Positions 60,456 to 64,000 of a DNA stretch of 64,000 bases are shown here, one piece after another. Positions within the stretch are counted from its first letter, which is position 1. Every line of letters begins with the position of its first letter. A model generated the notes under the pieces. It was not told where the DNA came from. It made no database searches and was given only the letters and a program-made list of their open reading frames with translations. Source of the DNA: JASHPR01 sp963778075 (GTDB lineage: Bacteria; Actinomycetota; Actinomycetes; Streptosporangiales; Streptosporangiaceae); NCBI GenBank assembly GCA_963778075.1, contig CAVZTJ010000015.1:1054001-1118000 (forward strand), given 5' to 3'. A program made the position numbers and the translations under genes.

Positions 60456-61219
60456 GGGCGTCCTTCCTGCCCGGCGGTGGTCTCGGTGTCCACTCCGGTG
60501 TCGGTGATGATGTGCCCGTCGAGCATCTCGATGCGCCGCCGGGTGCGGGCGGCGACCGCGTGGTCGTGGGTGATGACGATGATCGTCGTGCCCTGAACGT
60601 TGAGTTCTTCGAGCAGCGCGAGGATCGAGGCGCCCGTGACCGAGTCGAGGTTGCCGGTGGGCTCGTCGGCCAGCACCACCGGAGGGCGGCCGGCGACCGC
60701 GCGGGCGATGGCGACCCGCTGCCGTTCCCCGCCCGACAGCTGGACCGGCCGGGCGGCGGTCCGGTGGGCGAGCCCGACCCGGTCCAGCGCGTCCGCCGCT
60801 AGTAGCCGCCGGTCGGCGCGCGGCACGCCGGCGTACAGCAGCCCGTCAGCCACATTTGCCAGCGCGGTCTGGTGCTCGGCGAGGAAGAACTGCTGGAACA
60901 CGAACCCGACCCGGTCTGCCCGCAGCCCGGCCAGCTGCCGGTCACCCATCGCCGCGACGTCCAGGCCGGTGACCCGCACGCTCCCGGCGGTGGGCTTGTC
61001 CAGGGTGCCCATCAGGTGGAGCAGCGTGGACTTCCCCGAACCCGACGGGCCGGTCACCGCCACCAGCTCCCCGGCCGTCACCGCCAGGCTCACCCGATCC
61101 AGCGCCCGCACCGGCGGCGACCCCTGATACACCTTCGACACGTTCTCCAGCTCCAGCACCGGAACCGCCAGAACCTGGGCCGCGGCGGCCGCGCGGGCCG
61201 GCTGCGTGCGCGCGGTCAT
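60452..61219 (-). CDS. MacB/LolD-type ABC ATPase of efflux system 2
   Basis: 255 residues: GPSGSGKSTLLH, FVFQQFFLAEHQ, QLSGGERQRVAIARAV, VVLADEPTGNLD, IVITHDHAVA, all intact. It matches the 17749 ATPase almost block for block but lacks that protein's long C-terminal tail. It overlaps both neighbours by four bases, preserving the adaptor-ATPase-permease order of system 1. Confidence 0.93.
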   Translation of the reverse strand: MTARTQPARAAAAAQVLAVPVLELENVSKVYQGSPPVRALDRVSLAVTAGELVAVTGPSGSGKSTLLHLMGTLDKPTAGSVRVTGLDVAAMGDRQLAGLRADRVGFVFQQFFLAEHQTALANVADGLLYAGVPRADRRLLAADALDRVGLAHRTAARPVQLSGGERQRVAIARAVAGRPPVVLADEPTGNLDSVTGASILALLEELNVQGTTIIVITHDHAVAARTRRRIEMLDGHIITDTGVDTETTAGQEGRP

Positions 61220-62373
61220 GACGATGCCACCACGACCCGCTGCCCCGGGGTCAGCCCCCCGGACACCTGCACCAGCCCGGTGTTGTCATCGAAGATCCCG
61301 GGCGTGACCGGCACGTACCGCCGCCCGCCCCCCGGGCCGGTGACCTCCACCACGTACCCACCCGGCCGGGCCAGCAGCGCGGTCACCGGCACCGCCAGCA
61401 CGCCGCGGGTGGCCGCGGTGGTGATGTACACAGTCACCGGCGCCTGGTCCAGGCTGCCGACCGCGGCCGGGTCGGTCAGCCTCACCTGCACCGGGATAGT
61501 CGTGCTGGTGGTCCCGTCCGACGACGTGGAAGTGGCCGCCACAGTGCCCACCGAGGACAGCACGCCCGGCGTGGACGTCCCGTCCGGCAGCGTCACGCTC
61601 ACCTGATCCCCCACCGTCACCTGCGACTCCTGCGAGGTGTCCAGCGCGATCGTCACCACATGCCGGTCAGAGGTCGCCTGAAGCACCGGCCCGGACGCCG
61701 GGCCTCCCAGGCTGCCGGTCACCTGGGTCACCCGGATCGCCTGCGGCTCGAACACCACCTGCCCCAACGACAGCGACCCCGGCGGGAACGAGACCCCTAG
61801 GTGCTCCTCCAGCCGCTGCACCGCGTACGCCGTCCCCAGCGAGAAGTAATCCCAGCCCGCCGCGGCCACCTCCACGCGGCCGGCGTAGCCAAGGTTCATC
61901 AGGTCGTGGTTGAGCTGGGCCACGTCTGCTCCGGTGGTTCCTACCGACATCACCCGCCAGTCGGGCACGGTGCCGTACAGCAGCACCACCGGGGATCCGT
62001 TGCCGGTCTGGTACAGCACCTGCCCCTGGCTGATCACCTGCCCCGCGTGGGGCAGCGAAGTCAGCGTCCCGCCGCCTTGCCCGGCCACCGTGTAGGTGCC
62101 CGCATATCCCAGCGCCGCGGGCACCGGCGTCACCGCCGACAGATCCTGCCGCCTCACCACCGCCGTCGCCGGCGCCGCCCCCAGGCCGTTCCCGGAAGAA
62201 GCGGCAGGTGAGGAAAACCCCCCGGCCCGCCACCCGGCCACCACCCCCGCCGCCAGCACCATCCCAATGCAGGCAGCCACCCAGCGCCCGCGCCAGTGCC
62301 CCGTCCTGCGTCCCGGCGCCAGCGCATCCGCCTGCTGGCCGGCCTCCTGGCCACGCGATACCGTCTCACTCAC
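61216..62373 (-). CDS. HlyD-like adaptor with peptidoglycan-binding-like domain, system 2
   Basis: 385 residues: one transmembrane helix (GRWVAACIGMVLAAGVVAGW), a barrel-sandwich part (SLPHAGQVISQGQVLYQTGN), PGBD-like insert (TTGADVAQLNHDLMNLGYAG and GTAYAVQRLEEHLGVSFPPG), and the C-terminal barrel ending TPGQRVVVASS. It is shorter than the 16400 adaptor because the GSA and SDNG linkers are missing. GTG 62373 has GGAG about ten bases upstream. Confidence 0.87.
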   Translation of the reverse strand: MSETVSRGQEAGQQADALAPGRRTGHWRGRWVAACIGMVLAAGVVAGWRAGGFSSPAASSGNGLGAAPATAVVRRQDLSAVTPVPAALGYAGTYTVAGQGGGTLTSLPHAGQVISQGQVLYQTGNGSPVVLLYGTVPDWRVMSVGTTGADVAQLNHDLMNLGYAGRVEVAAAGWDYFSLGTAYAVQRLEEHLGVSFPPGSLSLGQVVFEPQAIRVTQVTGSLGGPASGPVLQATSDRHVVTIALDTSQESQVTVGDQVSVTLPDGTSTPGVLSSVGTVAATSTSSDGTTSTTIPVQVRLTDPAAVGSLDQAPVTVYITTAATRGVLAVPVTALLARPGGYVVEVTGPGGGRRYVPVTPGIFDDNTGLVQVSGGLTPGQRVVVASS

Positions 62374-62566
62374 GATCCATCTCCGTCCCTTTCGCTTCCG
62401 GCCATGGGCGGCATGTACCGCAGGTACAGCAGCGGCTGGGGCCCAGGTGTGCTGGCAGACTTGCTACACCCGCTTAACCCGCGGCTGGTCAACGCGGCCG
62501 CCGACCGGTTACCGGGCAGGCCCTGCCATCGCGAGTGGATTCGGCGCGGCAGTGCCACGCATGGCG

Positions 62567-63172
62567 TCACCCCCACGCCAGCAGCGAGCCTGCGTGCTCC
62601 AGGCCCTCGCATTCGTTGATCGCGGTACTGACCTGCTGCGGAGGTGGGCGCGGTACGTTGATATTGAAAACTGGCCGTCCCTGGGAGTCGATGGTGGGAT
62701 CGGGCCAGTTCTGCACGCCGTGGGAGCGCATGCACCGGGCGAATTGAAGCCCGGCGTTTACCGCCTGCCGCACCAGGGCCTGGGAACAGACGTCGGCCAG
62801 ATAGCACTGCTGAAGCGAGCTGGCGGTGAGCGACCCGCCGGTGGCCGGGAGCAGGTGCTGGCAGGCTCTCTGGGCCGCCTGGAGCTGGGAACTGCTGACC
62901 CCGAGTTCCTGCGCGGTAACCTTAGGCGGCACTCCGCCGGTGGGGTCGGGGAAGTTCGGCATCCCGTGGGAGCGCATGCACTGGGAGTAGGCGACCAGCC
63001 GGGAGTTCGCTGGCCCTCCCGCATCCAGTGAGCCGCCGGATGACGGGCTGCCGCCGCTGCATGCCGCCGCCAGCAGGGCCGCGGCGCCGGTGGCGATGAT
63101 GACGGCTGCGGTCCGCGCTATCGGCGGCCCTGCCCGCCGTGGTCGGCGCATGAGGCAGGCGCTGTCGTTCAT
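62567..63172 (-). CDS. CMRxHG-type lipoprotein (second set, proximal)
   Basis: 201 residues; lipobox LLAAAC (Cys38). Module 1: CMRSHGMPNFPDPTGGV (Cys65, partner Cys104). Module 2: CMRSHGVQNWPDPTIDS (Cys147, partner Cys188). Between them is an extra pair (Cys123 and Cys129 in CYLADVC) not seen in the other two. ATG 63172 is chosen over 63175 for spacing to GAGGAGG. It is first of the system 2 operon and divergent from the response regulator gene across 200 bases. Confidence 0.88.
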   Translation of the reverse strand: MNDSACLMRRPRRAGPPIARTAAVIIATGAAALLAAACSGGSPSSGGSLDAGGPANSRLVAYSQCMRSHGMPNFPDPTGGVPPKVTAQELGVSSSQLQAAQRACQHLLPATGGSLTASSLQQCYLADVCSQALVRQAVNAGLQFARCMRSHGVQNWPDPTIDSQGRPVFNINVPRPPPQQVSTAINECEGLEHAGSLLAWG

Positions 63173-63371
63173 CATGCCCTCCTCAGCGGCTGGGCCGTAG
63201 CTGCGCCTGGTCGTCGATGTGCACCGGCACTGGCTGCTTTCCGCTTCATCGGCTGCTCCGTTCGGGGATGGTCCGAGCGCTGCGGCCTCTCCGGTCTAAC
63301 AGGCAGCCCGTGACAGGAGCCGAACAGTGATTGTTAGGCGGATGTCATCGGGGCGGGCGCACAATGTGCGG

Positions 63372-64000
63372 GTGCGGGTGCTGGTGGTGGAGGATCACGT
63401 TGCGCTGGCCAACCGGATTGGCGAGGGTCTGCGCGACGCCGGTTTCGCCGTCGACGTGGTCTACGACGGCGCGGCAGCCCTGGAGAGCACGACCAGCACC
63501 GACTACGACGTGGTCGTGCTCGACCGCGACCTGCCGGCAGTGCATGGCGACCGGGTCTGCCGCCGGCTGGTGCGTGACCGCTCGCCCAGCCGCATCCTGA
63601 TGCTGACCGCGGCCGCCGACGTTGAGGATCGGGTCGACGGGCTGGAGCGGGGCGCCGATGACTACCTCAGCAAGCCGTTCGCTTTCCAGGAGCTGATCGC
63701 GCGCATCCGCGCCCTGGGGCGGCGCGGACCAGGCTCGCCTGCAGTCGTGCAACGGGGCGACCTGGTGATCGATCGCGCGCGGCACCGCGCCAGCCGCGCC
63801 GGCATCCCGCTGACCCTGACCCGCAAAGAATTCGGCGTGCTGGAGTGCCTGGCCGGCGCCGACGGTGCTGCGGTCAGCGCCGAGGAGCTGCTCGAACACG
63901 CGTGGGACGCACACGCCGACCCGTTCAGCAACACGGTCGCGGTGACCGTCGGGCGGTTGCGGCGCAAACTCGGCGACCCGCCGCTGATCGAGACCGTCAC
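63372..64000 (+). CDS. OmpR-family response regulator of efflux system 2 (3' end outside window)
   Basis: The frame is open to the window end (about 210 residues seen). Receiver: MRVLVVEDHVALANRIGEGL, Asp51 in VVLDRDLPAVHGD, Thr in LMLTAAAD, Lys in LSKPFAF. Winged helix: LTRKEFGVLECLAGADGAAV, VTVGRLRRKLGDPP. It is strikingly similar to the 13772 regulator, including DRDLP and ADPF-N-V before the recognition helix. GTG 63372 or 63366 can serve as start. A histidine kinase is expected just beyond the window. Confidence 0.9.
   Translation, partial: MRVLVVEDHVALANRIGEGLRDAGFAVDVVYDGAAALESTTSTDYDVVVLDRDLPAVHGDRVCRRLVRDRSPSRILMLTAAADVEDRVDGLERGADDYLSKPFAFQELIARIRALGRRGPGSPAVVQRGDLVIDRARHRASRAGIPLTLTRKEFGVLECLAGADGAAVSAEELLEHAWDAHADPFSNTVAVTVGRLRRKLGDPPLIETV

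Noticed and set aside
1..64000. tRNA, rRNA and riboswitch search by eye
   Set aside because: No T-loop-like GTTCGAATC blocks with matching stems and no leader structures I could support.

Overview
The window is high-GC, densely coded DNA with many GTG/TTG starts, 4-bp ATGA/GTGA gene overlaps, ECF sigma/DGPF pairs, WXG-type proteins, F420-type oxidoreductase remnants and CMRxHG lipoproteins. All of this points to a filamentous soil actinomycete (Actinomycetota). I cannot fix the order from sequence alone. It is chromosome-like, with no phage or plasmid backbone. One decayed IS110-type remnant is visible, and no tRNA, rRNA or CRISPR.

Layout. 0-1.7 kb: the end of a polyamine-type ABC importer (permease, ATPase). 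1.9-2.1 kb: IS110 remnant. 2.3 kb: endonuclease III. 3.3-7.7 kb: secreted subtilase with a 14-fold Trp pentapeptide tail, followed by a membrane GGDEF/EAL protein. 7.9-9.9 kb: truncated VOC gene, disulfide flavoprotein and broken SDR gene in an overlapping string. 9.9-11.6 kb: DGPF/YciI protein plus ECF42-type sigma factor. 11.9-13.8 kb: glycosyltransferase divergent from a TetR regulator with a palindrome at its start codon. 13.8-19.8 kb: efflux system 1 (two-component pair divergent from lipoprotein, HlyD-like adaptor, MacB-type ATPase, FtsX permease). 20.0-26.9 kb: monooxygenase-esterase fusion, ABC remnants, GNAT protein, aromatic hydroxylase and an intradiol dioxygenase that has lost an iron-ligand segment. 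26.9-30.1 kb: four overlapping genes encoding WXG/type VII-like proteins. 30.2-36.8 kb: nitrogen-compound module (ureohydrolase, PuuE-like deacetylase, NCS1 permease, PucR regulator, APC permease). 36.9-40.1 kb: NarL-type signalling trio ending in a hairpin that contains the stop codon. 40.2-46.2 kb: repeat-rich intergenic DNA, then a frameshifted LuxR/NTPase regulator, a PH-like protein and a frameshifted FtsX permease. 46.2-49.8 kb: DppB permease, aldo/keto reductase, deleted ammonium transporter, frameshifted membrane protein. 50-56.8 kb: flippase-like protein, STAS protein, small winged-helix regulator, slipin remnant, barrel protein, LapA-like protein, tiny ORFs and a GH25 lysozyme. Three copies of one operator-like motif are scattered through this last block. 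57-58.3 kb: remnants and an anomalous purine-rich stretch. 58.3-64 kb: efflux system 2, the same gene set as system 1 in mirror orientation, with two lipoproteins and a divergent response regulator cut by the window end.

The most interesting items are the duplicated two-component/CMRxHG-lipoprotein/MacB-like systems, the monooxygenase-hydrolase fusion, and the three-site AACTAGCAA operator set beside its probable regulator. Many apparent pseudogenes here can be repaired by adding or removing one base in a homopolymer run. Sequencing error is therefore a serious alternative to gene decay for those, whereas several other genes have lost whole internal segments.
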